From Mycobacterium malmoense (GTDB lineage: Bacteria > Actinomycetota > Actinomycetes > Mycobacteriales > Mycobacteriaceae), in the NCBI RefSeq assembly GCF_019645855.1, contig NZ_CP080999.1, positions 4,092,001-4,156,000 on the forward strand: a stretch of DNA of 64,000 nt, written 5' to 3'. The position numbers and the translations under genes were made by a program. Under the pieces are notes generated by a model. That model was not told where the DNA came from and did no database searches. It worked only from the letters and a program-made list of their open reading frames with translations. Of the stretch, positions 34,438 to 43,273 are shown piece after piece; position 1 is the stretch's first letter; every line of letters starts with the position of its first letter.

Positions 34438-36174
34438 TCACTCTGCCGTGACGTTCGACAGCACCTGAACCGGGACGTCGTCGGCCCAGGGTTGTCGGGT
34501 CACCATGTCGGTGACCCTGACGATGCCGTGCTCGAACTCACCGGTCGCCGGGTCCACCAGCCGGTAGGCCTGGGTTTGCTTGTGGATCGGCTGCGCGTCG
34601 AGCAGGACCACCCGCACCTCACCCGGCTCGAAGTGGCAGCGCTCCTGCATCGCGTTGATCAGCTGCTCGTTGTGCATGTGGCCGTCGCCGAAATTCCAGC
34701 CGAGGGCGGTGCTGCAGATCCGTTCGCCGTCGGTGATGACGTAGTCGTCCTCGTTCTGTCCCGCCATGGCGCGGTGCGCCAACGTGAACAGCGCCCGGCC
34801 GTGAGTGTTGAAGCCGCGGAACGCATATCCCATGTAGATCGGGATCTGCGCGGCTTCCGGACTGCCGTAGAACCGCTCCAGCTGGGCCTGCGGCATGCTG
34901 GCGATCGCCACGATGCCCCTGTTGATCTTGTCGTTGGCTGAGGGCTTGATGCACCACAGCGTGGTGTCCCAGTTGCCGGCGTAGTATCGCATGCCCGGCA
35001 GGAACGAGATCTTGCGCGGGAACATGTTGCCGAGCGCGACGATTCCCGCGATGACGACGAACAGAATCGCCACCGCCACTGGGTGTTTCAGGTCGCTCAG
35101 CCCCAAGCGGGCGTGCGCGACGAACAACGACAGCACGCCGAAGATCATGAAGACGTTCCACTCCAGCGGCACGCCCATCGGAATGGACACCAGGATCCCC
35201 AGGTGGAAGCAGACCATGACGAGGGCGGCCACGGCCGTCGGCCAGCCGCCGTGGCAAAAAAACAGCGGCAGGGGCACGAGCATCTCGATGGCAGTGCTCA
35301 GGTGAGCCAGCCACCGGGACAGCCGCCCGGGCCGCAGGTCGTCGGGGAACTTCTCGAAGAACCGCCGTTTCAGCCACCGGGGCCGCATCAGTGGGTTGTT
35401 GGACATCATCGTGGAGATCACGAACGGGAAGTGTTTGTTGAGTTTGGATGTCGCCGCGCCCACCCAGATCACCAGGAATACCACTTTGGCCGCGACGATC
35501 ATGTCGACCCCGCCGAAGAGAAAGGTCACCGCCAGGGTGCCGTAGACCTCGCCGCGCGCCGCCAGGAAGATCACCTTGTCGCGCAACCCCAGCACGCCAA
35601 GGATTATCAGGATCAGCACGATCTTCCACGTCGGCAACAGGCCGACTTTGGTGCCCAGCTCGGGTACCGGGCCGGTGCCGTCGGAGAACAAGGTCGCGAG
35701 CGTCATCACCAGCAGCGCCGCATAAAAGAAGACGTCCACCGGCTTGCGCGCGGTGCCCTTGGTCAGCGGAACGCGATCCGGCCACGGTGGCAGCCGGATG
35801 GTGCCGAACCGCAGCCAATACAGGATCGAGCCCATCGGCGGGAAGAAGCGGTTGTTCAGCGGCCCGAAGCCGCAGCCGAGCCCGATCACCTCGAACAACA
35901 TCGTGTACAGCACGACCTTCTCGAACACGATCGGCTCCGACCACCACGACGCGACGTTGGTGAACCCGTTGATGCCGGTGGTGGTCAGCGCAAACAGCCA
36001 GCCGCCGAGGACGTAGAGCAGGATTTTGACGACGTAGAACAGGTGCAGCGCGACCGGCGTGCCGAAGCCCACCTCGGCCCAGTGCCGGGCCATCGGGCGG
36101 ATCTTCTCGCTGCGGGTGCCCTTGTTCCATTCGGCCATGTCGATCTGCGGCAGGTCGGGCTTGAGAAATCCCAT
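34438..36174 (-). CDS. DUF3556 multi-pass membrane protein
   Basis: 578 residues from the ATG at 36174. After a polar start (MGFLKPDLPQIDMAEW) come about ten hydrophobic spans between residues ~45 and ~375, with conserved loops HWAEVGFGTPVALHLFYVVK and GFGPLNNRFFPPMGS, then a soluble C-terminal domain of about 200 residues (RYYAGNWDTTLWCIK ... GDGHMHNEQL). I recognise the family as DUF3556 from memory; no function is established. The KstR-type operator 13 bases upstream suggests control by cholesterol metabolites and a role in steroid or lipid handling. The upstream frame extension is rejected because it crosses the operator. Confidence 0.88.
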   Translation of the reverse strand: MGFLKPDLPQIDMAEWNKGTRSEKIRPMARHWAEVGFGTPVALHLFYVVKILLYVLGGWLFALTTTGINGFTNVASWWSEPIVFEKVVLYTMLFEVIGLGCGFGPLNNRFFPPMGSILYWLRFGTIRLPPWPDRVPLTKGTARKPVDVFFYAALLVMTLATLFSDGTGPVPELGTKVGLLPTWKIVLILIILGVLGLRDKVIFLAARGEVYGTLAVTFLFGGVDMIVAAKVVFLVIWVGAATSKLNKHFPFVISTMMSNNPLMRPRWLKRRFFEKFPDDLRPGRLSRWLAHLSTAIEMLVPLPLFFCHGGWPTAVAALVMVCFHLGILVSIPMGVPLEWNVFMIFGVLSLFVAHARLGLSDLKHPVAVAILFVVIAGIVALGNMFPRKISFLPGMRYYAGNWDTTLWCIKPSANDKINRGIVAIASMPQAQLERFYGSPEAAQIPIYMGYAFRGFNTHGRALFTLAHRAMAGQNEDDYVITDGERICSTALGWNFGDGHMHNEQLINAMQERCHFEPGEVRVVLLDAQPIHKQTQAYRLVDPATGEFEHGIVRVTDMVTRQPWADDVPVQVLSNVTAE

Positions 36175-36186
36175 GGTTTGACAGAC

Positions 36187-36200
36187 TAGAACGTGTTCTA
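36187..36200 (-). promoter_or_regulatory. KstR-type operator
   Basis: TAGAACGTGTTCTA matches the KstR consensus TnnAACnnGTTnnA at every fixed position. It lies 13 bases before the DUF3556 start, where KstR binding would block transcription until a cholesterol-derived CoA thioester releases it. Confidence 0.8.
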
Positions 36201-36462
36201 GGCCGGTGCGCTCGGGTTGGGGCAGAACTTTGCCGGCGGATTTGTCGCCGGATGCCGCGGATTGCCCGCCCGGTCGCCTCGAGTGTGAGCTGGCGGTGAG
36301 AAATCCGCGAAATCCGCGCCCTGGACGCACAGCCGAAGCCCAGATCGCACACTCGAACGGGCTTCGGCGCCCACCCATTCCACCGAACGGCCTTCACCCC
36401 CGGCCGCGCTGAATCCCCCACGAAATCCCGGTGAACATGCTCTTGACGGTGTCGCGCGGGGT
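36201..36462. other. Intergenic stretch without supported gene
   Basis: Contains an imperfect inverted pair CGAGTGTG (36278 region) and CACACTCG (36346 region) that could form a long-range hairpin. No coding signal is convincing. Confidence 0.4.
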
Positions 36463-36738
36463 GTGGATCGGTTCGGCGACAAGACCAATGCGCCTCGCGA
36501 ATTCCATGAGCAGAACTGGACCGTGGAGCGGTATTCCGGTGGCGGGGTGATCAGCCACGCCCCCACCGGGGTGCTGACGGAATTCGGTTACACCCTGCGT
36601 GAGCCCTGCGGTCGCATCCATTGGGCCGGAACGGAGAGCTCGGCCGTCATGTGCGGCTGGGTTGACGGCGCGATTCGCTCCGGCGAGCGGGCCGCGGCCG
36701 AAGCGACGGCCGCGGTCGCCTCCGCAGGGACGCCATAG
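36463..36738 (+). pseudogene. Remnant of a flavin monoamine oxidase (C-terminal end)
   Basis: The frame encodes REFHEQNWTVERYSGGG, then CGRIHWAGTESSAVMCGWVD and GAIRSGERAAAE, the C-terminal FAD-binding end of monoamine oxidase-type flavoenzymes. An intact enzyme has about 450 residues; only the last ~85 remain, with no upstream domain in any frame. Its 3' end abuts a truncated PIN-domain gene on the other strand, so a deletion fused two unrelated gene ends. Confidence 0.75.
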
Positions 36739-36932
36739 AGCCAGTGGTGGGCGCGTTGGGCCGCCTTTTCCTTTGTGACACCGAACTTTTGGACTAATTT
36801 TCGATCAACTTCTGTCAGGATTTCTTCCGACCACAGCGGTTCGTACAGATCAGCGTCGACTAGTCGAAGAAAATCGGCGAGCTCGTACGGTAGCAATACG
36901 CAGGCATCCAGAAGGACACGGATCTTTGGCAC
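36588..36932 (-). pseudogene. Truncated PIN-domain (VapC-like) toxin
   Basis: From the GTG at 36932 the first ~66 codons encode IRVLLDACVLLPYELADFLR, with the first PIN-domain acidic residue, and EPLWSEEILTEVDRKLV. After HHWLYGV the frame enters the antisense of the amine oxidase remnant and loses all PIN features, including the C-terminal acidic residues needed for metal binding and RNA cleavage. It is very probably inactive. It starts just 4 bases after the restored stop of the antitoxin frame upstream, the usual layout of such pairs. Confidence 0.72.
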
Positions 36933-36935
36933 GGG

Positions 36936-37248
36936 TCAGCGTGTCTCCGTAAATCCGTTGATGTGACGATACCCGTCGTCCTCTGCGGCCTCTTCGGTCA
37001 TCGCCGCCAGTGCTTCTCGTCTCTGTTGCCGGATGCGCTGCCGGTAGTCCACCAAATCTCTAACTGCACACGCCGGTGCCGCCCTGGCTTGGTGAAGGCG
37101 ATTTCGCCGGACTCCAACAGCTTTACCGAAGTGGGGCGGGAGACTCCGGGCATGTCGGCCGCCTCTTGTGTGGACAGCACCGCGTCGCGGGGTTCGAGGA
37201 CCTGCCCCTCGCTGAGCGCCCGGCTGACGGGGACGACGAAGGCGACGA
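36936..37248 (-). pseudogene. Frameshifted excisionase-type HTH antitoxin
   Basis: One frame encodes VLSTQEAADMPGVSRP, TSVKLLESGEIAFTKPGRHR and RVQL, an excisionase-type DNA-binding domain; it then ends early near 36998. A second frame continues exactly from that point as DLVDYRQRIRQQRREAL and TEEAAEDDG to a stop at 36936, just before the PIN gene. One base is missing near 37040 (after the codons for VQL). Restoring it gives the full antitoxin. The 5' end is uncertain because no clear start codon precedes the conserved part. The start may lie within the end of the DoxX gene. Confidence 0.7.
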
Positions 37249-37256
37249 CCCGGTAG

Positions 37257-37766
37257 CTACCCGGCTTGCTTGGCCGGCGGACGGTAGAAGATCAGCAATT
37301 GGCCGATGGCCCCGGCCAGGCCAAGCGCCACCGACAGCACCAGGCCTTGCCAACCGTCGAGCCAGTTCTTTCCGAAAATCAGCCAATCCAGGCTGAGCCT
37401 CCCGGCGCCCAGCGTGGCCACGGCGACGGCGCTGACCGCCAGCACCAGGTTGTACTCCCAGCCTTCCTTGACGATGAAGAAGCCGTTGGGGCGATGCACG
37501 GTCCAGGCCGCGACCAGCATCAGCGAGACAAAGCCCGCAGCCGGGATCGGCGTCAGCAGCCCGGCCGCCAACCCCAATCCGGCAGATAACTCGGTGGTGG
37601 CCGCCACGGTGGCGTGAAACTTACCGGGCTTCATGCCGATGCTCTCGAACCAGCGCGCGGTGCCCGGTATCCGGCCGCCGCCGAAGAACTTGTTGTAGCC
37701 GTGCGCGGCCAATGTCACGCCCAACACCAGCCGCAGGATCAGTAACCCGACGTCATAGGCAGTCAT
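37257..37766 (-). CDS. DoxX family membrane protein
   Basis: 169 residues with four hydrophobic spans, at about 7-24, 57-75, 78-96 and 136-156. The segment LRLVLGVTLAAHGYNKFFGG followed by a WFESIGMKPG loop is characteristic of the DoxX family. In mycobacteria DoxX proteins have been linked to redox and thiol-stress functions with SseA and SodA, but neither is adjacent here. It is monocistronic or may run into the decayed toxin-antitoxin locus downstream on the same strand. The ATG at 37766 is the only good start. Confidence 0.9.
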   Translation of the reverse strand: MTAYDVGLLILRLVLGVTLAAHGYNKFFGGGRIPGTARWFESIGMKPGKFHATVAATTELSAGLGLAAGLLTPIPAAGFVSLMLVAAWTVHRPNGFFIVKEGWEYNLVLAVSAVAVATLGAGRLSLDWLIFGKNWLDGWQGLVLSVALGLAGAIGQLLIFYRPPAKQAG

Positions 37767-37942
37767 AAGTGCAAACCTAGATCATGCGCCCGGTCCGATG
37801 ACAGGAGCGGCGAGCAGCTAAGGCCAGCGATCCGTGTGGGAACATAGCGGGCGTTCCGGCGTTGGCCCGATGAGTAGCTGAACCAAGGGGGTGCACCACG
37901 GCTCGTATCGCACGAGGCAGCGGCGCCCCCGAAAACAACGCC

Positions 37943-39532
37943 GTGGTGGTGCTGGACGGTGAAGCGGAGCACCCGCGCGGGCTCCTGGGCAACAAGGGCT
38001 ACGGCATCGAGGCGATGCGCCGGCACAATTTGCCGGTGCCGCCCGCCTTCTGCATTACCACCGAGGTGGGCCTCAGGTATCTGGCCGAACCCACCGCGAC
38101 GATGGACGCGATCTGGGACGACGTGCTCGACCGGATGGGCTGGCTGGAGGCGGAGACCTCGCGCACGTTCGGGCGGGGGCCTCGTCCGCTGCTAGTCAGC
38201 GTGCGCTCGGGAGCCACGCACTCCATGCCCGGCATGATGGACACGATCCTGGACCTGGGCATGAACGATGCCGTCGAACGGGCGCTGGCTTCCCCGGCCG
38301 CCGAGCAGTTCGCCCGCGACACGCACCGGCGGTTCACCCGCATGTATCGGCGCATCGTGGGCCGCGACGAGGATGCCGGATCGCAACCCGTGCCTGCCGA
38401 CCCCTACGTGCAGTTGCGCGCCGGCATCGAAGCCGTGTTCGCCTCCTGGAATTCGCCCCGCGCGGTCGCCTACCGCGACCACTACGGCCTCGACGACCGG
38501 GGCGGCACGGCGGTGGTGGTGCAGGCGATGGTCTTCGGCAACCGGGGACCCAATTCCGGTGCCGGAGCGTTCTTTTCGCGCAACCCGATAACCGGTGCCA
38601 ACGAACCGTTCGGCGAATGGCTGCCCGGCGGCCAGGGTGACGACGTGGTGTCGGGACTCGTCGACGTCGAACCGATCGGGGCCCTGCGCGGTGAGCAACC
38701 GGCCGTCTACGACGAGCTGGTCGGCGCCGCCCGCATGTTGGAGCGGCTCGAATCCGACGTCCAAGAGATCGAGTTCACGGTCGAGGACGGCAAGCTGTGG
38801 CTGCTGCAAACACGGGCGGCAGAGCGCTCGGCGCGGGCGGCGGTGCGACTGGCGCTGCAACTGCGACACGAGGGGCTCATCGACGACGCGGAAACGCTGC
38901 GCCGGGTCACCCCGGCGCACGTGGAGACCCTGCTGCGACCCGCGCTGCAGGACGAAACACGCCTGGCGGCACCGCTTTTGGCCAAGGGCCTGCCGGCATG
39001 TCCCGGCGTGGCATCGGGTATGGCGTACACCGATGTCGACGAGGCGCTGGACGCCGCCGACCGGGGCGAGCGGGTGATCCTGGTGCGCGACCACACCCGG
39101 CCCGAAGACGTCCTGGGCATGCTGGCGGCACAGGGCATCGTCACCGAGGTCGGCGGGGCCGCCAGCCATGCCGCGGTCGTCAGCCGCGAACTCGGCCGGG
39201 TGGCCGTGGTGGGCTGCGGCCATGGAATCGCGGCATCGCTGGCCGGCAAGCAGATCACCGTCGACGGCTACGAGGGCGAAGTACGCGAAGGCGATCTGAC
39301 CCAGTCCGCGTGGTCGGATAACGATACGCCGGAATTGCGTGAGCTGGCCGACATTGCGCGACGGATCAGCCCCTTACGGGCACACGCCGGCGGAGAGCAC
39401 CCGAGGCTGGATGACGCCTCCGATGCCGCGGTGCGCGCCGCCATGGGCACCGGGTCCACCGATGTGGTTTCAGCGACCCCGCTGATGATCATGCTGACCG
39501 CGCTGCGGCTGACCGGGCAGGCCAGCCCGTGA
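37943..39532 (+). CDS. PEP/pyruvate phosphate dikinase-like protein (N-terminal and mobile domains only)
   Basis: 529 residues from the GTG at 37943. It has a PPDK ATP-binding domain (LLGNKGYGIEAMRRHNLPVP, VSVRSGATHSMPGMMDTILD, SGAGAFFSRNP) and the phosphohistidine mobile domain (TEVGGAASHAAVVSRELG, His near residue 408). The C-terminal PEP/pyruvate barrel of full-length PPDK (~870 residues) is absent. Gene order matches the M. tuberculosis PPDK-like gene Rv1127c. Coding-like sequence (ARIARGSGAPENNA) continues upstream in frame without an ATG, GTG or TTG, so the start is uncertain. The next gene overlaps by four bases. Confidence 0.88.
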   Translation: MVVLDGEAEHPRGLLGNKGYGIEAMRRHNLPVPPAFCITTEVGLRYLAEPTATMDAIWDDVLDRMGWLEAETSRTFGRGPRPLLVSVRSGATHSMPGMMDTILDLGMNDAVERALASPAAEQFARDTHRRFTRMYRRIVGRDEDAGSQPVPADPYVQLRAGIEAVFASWNSPRAVAYRDHYGLDDRGGTAVVVQAMVFGNRGPNSGAGAFFSRNPITGANEPFGEWLPGGQGDDVVSGLVDVEPIGALRGEQPAVYDELVGAARMLERLESDVQEIEFTVEDGKLWLLQTRAAERSARAAVRLALQLRHEGLIDDAETLRRVTPAHVETLLRPALQDETRLAAPLLAKGLPACPGVASGMAYTDVDEALDAADRGERVILVRDHTRPEDVLGMLAAQGIVTEVGGAASHAAVVSRELGRVAVVGCGHGIAASLAGKQITVDGYEGEVREGDLTQSAWSDNDTPELRELADIARRISPLRAHAGGEHPRLDDASDAAVRAAMGTGSTDVVSATPLMIMLTALRLTGQASP

Positions 39533-40155
39533 CGGAATTGGCTGTGCTGCAAGCGGTCCGGCTGAAGGGCCGGGTGACTCCTGCCGACCTGGCCGCGACG
39601 TTGAACCAGGACATTGCCGACATCACCGACATCGTCGAGCGGCTAACCGCGTCGGGCCTATTGGTCGACGGCGCGACGTTGCGGATCAGCCCGAGCGGCC
39701 GCGCCAGGCTCGAAACGTTGCTCGCCGAGGAACGCGCGGGTATCGACTCGGCCGCGCTGGCCGCCGCCTACGACGACTTCCGCGCCGTGAACGCCGATTT
39801 CAAGGCGCTGGTCACCGACTGGCAGCTCAAAGGCGGCATGAAAACCGGTCAGGCAGGCACGCCCAACGCCCACGATGACGCCGAATACGACGCCGCGGTC
39901 TTGGCCCGCCTCGACGATGTGCACGCGCGGGCGGTGTCGATCATCGAGGCGGCCGCCTCGCAGTTGCCGCGGTTTCATGCCTACTCGGCGAAATTGCTTG
40001 CGGCACTGGACAAAATCAAGAAAGGCGAAACCGCCTGGCTGGCCAGGCCGGTCATCGACTCGTACCACACCGTCTGGTTCGAGCTGCACGAGGAGCTGAT
40101 CGGCGCCATCGGCCTCACCCGGGAAGAGGCGGCCAGATCCGGTGACGCCCAATAG
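39529..40155 (+). CDS. PPDK-like partner with N-terminal winged-helix
   Basis: 208 residues from a GTG overlapping the stop of the PPDK-like gene. Residues 1-60 (LAVLQAVRLKGRVTPADLAA ... IVERLTASGLLV) look like a winged-helix fold; the rest is helical with WQLKGG, DVHARAVSIIEAAASQLPRF and SYHTVWFELHEELI. Position and length match Rv1126c, a conserved hypothetical. The tight coupling suggests that it works with the truncated PPDK, perhaps supplying the missing substrate or regulatory part, but there is no resemblance to the PEP-binding barrel. Confidence 0.85.
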   Translation: MTELAVLQAVRLKGRVTPADLAATLNQDIADITDIVERLTASGLLVDGATLRISPSGRARLETLLAEERAGIDSAALAAAYDDFRAVNADFKALVTDWQLKGGMKTGQAGTPNAHDDAEYDAAVLARLDDVHARAVSIIEAAASQLPRFHAYSAKLLAALDKIKKGETAWLARPVIDSYHTVWFELHEELIGAIGLTREEAARSGDAQ

Positions 40156-40194
40156 CCGCCCGGCGCCGGCGCGGCGGGGCAATCAGGCTGCGCA

Positions 40195-41430
40195 CTACAG
40201 CGCCGCGTTCAACAGCTCCACGTAGGCGTCGATGTCGGGCACGGCCGACGCGGCGGCGTGGACGCTGATCGCGACCGTGTCCCCGATGCCATGCACCCCG
40301 TGCGTCAGGCCCATCACCGGCGACAGCGCCGGATAGCCGGCCGTCAGCACCACAGCAGCATCCCCGAAGCTCAGATCGGCGGCTCCGCGGTTGACGCTGG
40401 ACACCACCGTGTTGCCCGCCACCTGCGCCGGCCGGGCATCGGGGTCGAACCGCGAGACACCCCAGCGCAGCACCCGCGCCGGCACCGCGGCGAACGCCCG
40501 GTCGGCCGAGCGCGTAGCCGGATGCTCGAAGCGACGCCGGCCATTGGCCAGGTCGCGTGCGATCCGCTCGGCCCGAGCGTCTACGCCAAGCTCGGGGTAC
40601 AGCCCGACAACGACATTTCCAAAGTGGTTATGTGACTGCGGCACACCAGGTTTGGCCATTGGCACTTCCGCGCCCAGCGATTCGGCCCTATCGCCGAGCA
40701 GACCGGACAGCGCGGTGGACACCGCTCCCAGCACCCCGACGGTGACCGTGGGGCCGCGCAGTTGCGAACGGTGCCGCACCAGCGTCCGCACCGAGCGGGC
40801 GCCGTCGGGACGGGCATTGGTGCGCTGCAGAGGCCGCGTTCCGAGCCCCGACACCAGCAGCCCGGCCCGGGTATCGCGAACCAGCCGGCGGTGGCTGCGG
40901 GCCGCATCGACGGCGCGCCACGGCAAAAAGCCCGCCGGCGGCCGCGCCACCTCGGGCACCGGCTCCGTCCGGCCGAAGAGCCAGGCCGCCATCGCCGACG
41001 CGCGAGCGCCGTCGGCCAATGCGTGCGCGACCTGCAACGCCACCACGGCGCCGGGGCCGGCGACACCCGGAATGCCAAGCACCGGCGTGAATACGTGCGC
41101 CCGCCAGGACATCCGGCGGATGTCCAGCTGATCATCGGCGAGGCCGACGACACCCGCCAGGCAGCCGCGCCAGCTGGGATCGGCCAGGCCGCGGTGAACC
41201 ACCTGCTGGGGCCCGACGGCCGCCGGCACCCACCGCGGATAGGTCAGCGGGCTTCCGTCGTGGACCCGCATTCCCAGGTCCGGGCAGGCACGGGCCCGGC
41301 GGCGGACCTGCTCGACGGCGTGCCCGAGATCCGCGGGCTCGCCGTCGAATGCGTAGAGCAGAAACTGGTCACTGGGCAGCTTGGCCGACATCCAGTAGAA
41401 CTGCGCGTCGACGGCCGCCATCTGGTGCAT
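40195..41430 (-). CDS. WS/DGAT-like acyltransferase-fold protein
   Basis: 411 residues. The N-terminus MAAVDAQFYWMSAKLPSDQF resembles wax ester synthase/diacylglycerol acyltransferases, and QVAHALADGARA near residue 135 corresponds to the HHxxxDG active-site motif, but the first His is replaced (VAHALADG). SHNHFGNVVVGLYP is also typical of the condensation/acyltransferase fold. Catalysis may be altered or absent. Position matches Rv1125. It is followed on the same strand upstream by the epoxide hydrolase gene, 20 bases away, so both may form an operon. Confidence 0.82.
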   Translation of the reverse strand: MHQMAAVDAQFYWMSAKLPSDQFLLYAFDGEPADLGHAVEQVRRRARACPDLGMRVHDGSPLTYPRWVPAAVGPQQVVHRGLADPSWRGCLAGVVGLADDQLDIRRMSWRAHVFTPVLGIPGVAGPGAVVALQVAHALADGARASAMAAWLFGRTEPVPEVARPPAGFLPWRAVDAARSHRRLVRDTRAGLLVSGLGTRPLQRTNARPDGARSVRTLVRHRSQLRGPTVTVGVLGAVSTALSGLLGDRAESLGAEVPMAKPGVPQSHNHFGNVVVGLYPELGVDARAERIARDLANGRRRFEHPATRSADRAFAAVPARVLRWGVSRFDPDARPAQVAGNTVVSSVNRGAADLSFGDAAVVLTAGYPALSPVMGLTHGVHGIGDTVAISVHAAASAVPDIDAYVELLNAAL

Positions 41431-41450
41431 GGAAAGTCCTTGTCACGGCG

Positions 41451-42359
41451 TCAGCCGGGTGCGCCGATAAACGCCAGCACCAGGTCGGCGACCTTGTCCG
41501 GCTGTTCGAGCTGCAGAAAGTGGCCGGCATGCTCGACGATGGCCACTTCGCTGCCGGCCGGCAGCACCCTTTCGGCCCATCGGGTGAAAGCCGGTGTCAT
41601 GCAACCGTCGTCGCGGCCATGCAAGTACAGGGTCGGCAGGATGGGCTCCTCGGTCCACAGCCGGTTCAATTCGGCATACCGCGCCGGCGGCCGGACATTG
41701 CGAATCGTGGCCCGATACGGTCCCAGCGCCGCCCGCCAGCCCTCCGGAGTGCCGATCGCGGCGTCAACGTGGCGCAGGTCCTCGTCGGCGCCGCGATAGC
41801 CCGGCGACCACCGCCGCCACAGCAGCGGCAGCACCCAGGAAGCGGAACGCTCGGGCAGCCAAGGCAATTGGAAGTAGAGGATGTACCAGCTGCGCAGCAG
41901 CTGACGCGCGAGGTGACGGGCGAGCCGGCCCCGGTCGGGGGTGCCGGCGCGCGGACGCAACGCCGCCGAGGGCGGCACCGACATGACCACCGCCTTGGCG
42001 AACGGGCTGTCGGGCATGGCGGCCAGGCCGGTGGCGGCGATCGCACCCCAGTCGTGGCCGATCACCACGTCACCGTCGGTGCCGCCCGCGGCCGAGCGCA
42101 CCCGCAACGCATCGTCCATCAGCGCACCGACGTGATAACTGCCGTCGGCCGGAATCGCCGACGGCACGTATCCCCGCATGAACGGTGCGACGACCCGCCA
42201 GCCGGAGGCGGCCAGCCGAGGCGCCATCTTGCGCCACCCGTAGGCGGTGTCGGGGAAGCCGTGCAGGCACAACGCGATTGGGCCGTCGTGCGGCCCCCAG
42301 GTCAGCGCCTTCAGGTCCACACCCGGGCCCGGGATGTCGATCCAGCGTGGTTCAGGCAT
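41451..42359 (-). CDS. ephC: Alpha/beta-hydrolase, epoxide hydrolase EphC-like
   Basis: 302 residues. Motifs of epoxide hydrolases: oxyanion-side LHGFPDTAYGWRK, nucleophile Asp in GHDWGA near residue 104, and the catalytic His in EHAGHFLQLEQP near 285. A lid domain lies between about 140 and 215. The enzyme opens an epoxide via an ester intermediate on the Asp. Position beside the Rv1125-like gene and the family match support EphC. It is preceded by 286 bases without a supported gene. Confidence 0.88.
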   Translation of the reverse strand: MPEPRWIDIPGPGVDLKALTWGPHDGPIALCLHGFPDTAYGWRKMAPRLAASGWRVVAPFMRGYVPSAIPADGSYHVGALMDDALRVRSAAGGTDGDVVIGHDWGAIAATGLAAMPDSPFAKAVVMSVPPSAALRPRAGTPDRGRLARHLARQLLRSWYILYFQLPWLPERSASWVLPLLWRRWSPGYRGADEDLRHVDAAIGTPEGWRAALGPYRATIRNVRPPARYAELNRLWTEEPILPTLYLHGRDDGCMTPAFTRWAERVLPAGSEVAIVEHAGHFLQLEQPDKVADLVLAFIGAPG

Positions 42360-42645
42360 CGCGGGCCGCCGCCTGCAACCCAGATCTCGACCGGATCATG
42401 CCGAGCCGCTCAACGGGGATGACCCCCTCAGCATCGTCGGCCATATTCACTCCCTGTTCGGCGCGTCCGCACGGACCAACCTAACGCGTGCCCGCCCGAA
42501 TCGCACCGACCGCCTCGTAAGTTCATCTAAATCCTCACTGCTCCAATAGGTTTCGATCCTCGCGGCAGGTGGACCGTGACCGACGGCGCCGAACAGCGGC
42601 AACCGGAATCAGGCGGCGGCCGGCACACCAGTTAGCGTCTAGGGT

Positions 42646-43233
42646 ATGGCGACCTCGACACCGCCGCGCCGCTGGGCCAAGTCCGGCGCCACCCAGCGGC
42701 GCATCCTCGACGCGGCGACCGAGGTCTTCGCGACCAGGGGGTTCAGCGCGGCCACGATGGCCGACGTGGCGGCCACCTCAGGCGCCAGTATCGGCAGCAT
42801 CTACCACCACTTCGGTGGCAAGAGCGAGTTGTTTCTGGCGATCTTCGAGCAAATGGCCAACGCCGTCGACAGCCGCATCGAGGCGGCGATGGAGCAAGCC
42901 GGCGAAGGAGCCAACCCGCGGCGCGTATTCAAGCTGCACGTGCGGGCCTACCTCGAGGCGATGTGGGAGAACCGGCGCCTGGCCCGGGTGCTGACGTCCA
43001 GGGACGCACCGACCGGGTTCGAGGTCGCCCGTCGCGACCGCATGCAGCGCGCCTTCCGCAGCTGGATGGCGGTGCTGGAGCTGGACAAGTCGGTTCGGGG
43101 ACAACTCCTGAGGCGCGTGCTGGTGGCGACGATGGCCGAGTCGTCGCTGATGGTCGCGGCGTGCGAGAACCCCGACGATGTGCCGGCAATCACCGACGCG
43201 ACGATCGAATGGGTCGGCCGGCTCACCGAGTGA
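42646..43233 (+). CDS. TetR family transcriptional regulator
   Basis: 195 residues. The DNA-binding domain spans about 17-62, with RRILDAATEVFATRGFSAA, TMADVAATSGASIGSIYHHF and GGKSELF. The remaining helical domain would bind an unknown ligand. It is followed after 40 bases by a 21-base palindrome and the amidohydrolase start at 43304, making that gene the obvious target. An autoregulatory site before 42646 is not apparent. The ATG at 42646 has no strong ribosome site, which is common for leaderless mycobacterial genes. Confidence 0.93.
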   Translation: MATSTPPRRWAKSGATQRRILDAATEVFATRGFSAATMADVAATSGASIGSIYHHFGGKSELFLAIFEQMANAVDSRIEAAMEQAGEGANPRRVFKLHVRAYLEAMWENRRLARVLTSRDAPTGFEVARRDRMQRAFRSWMAVLELDKSVRGQLLRRVLVATMAESSLMVAACENPDDVPAITDATIEWVGRLTE

Positions 43234-43273
43234 GCCCAAGACGGCGCCGTCGGAAGATCGGCGCCGTTGACAG

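Noticed and set aside
36175..36378. N-terminal extension of the DUF3556 gene
   Set aside because: It runs through the KstR-type operator and has no membrane or family character.
34619..36421. Long alternative minus-strand frame over the DUF3556 gene
   Set aside because: Arg/Gly-rich composition with no membrane spans; a shadow of the real gene caused by high G+C.
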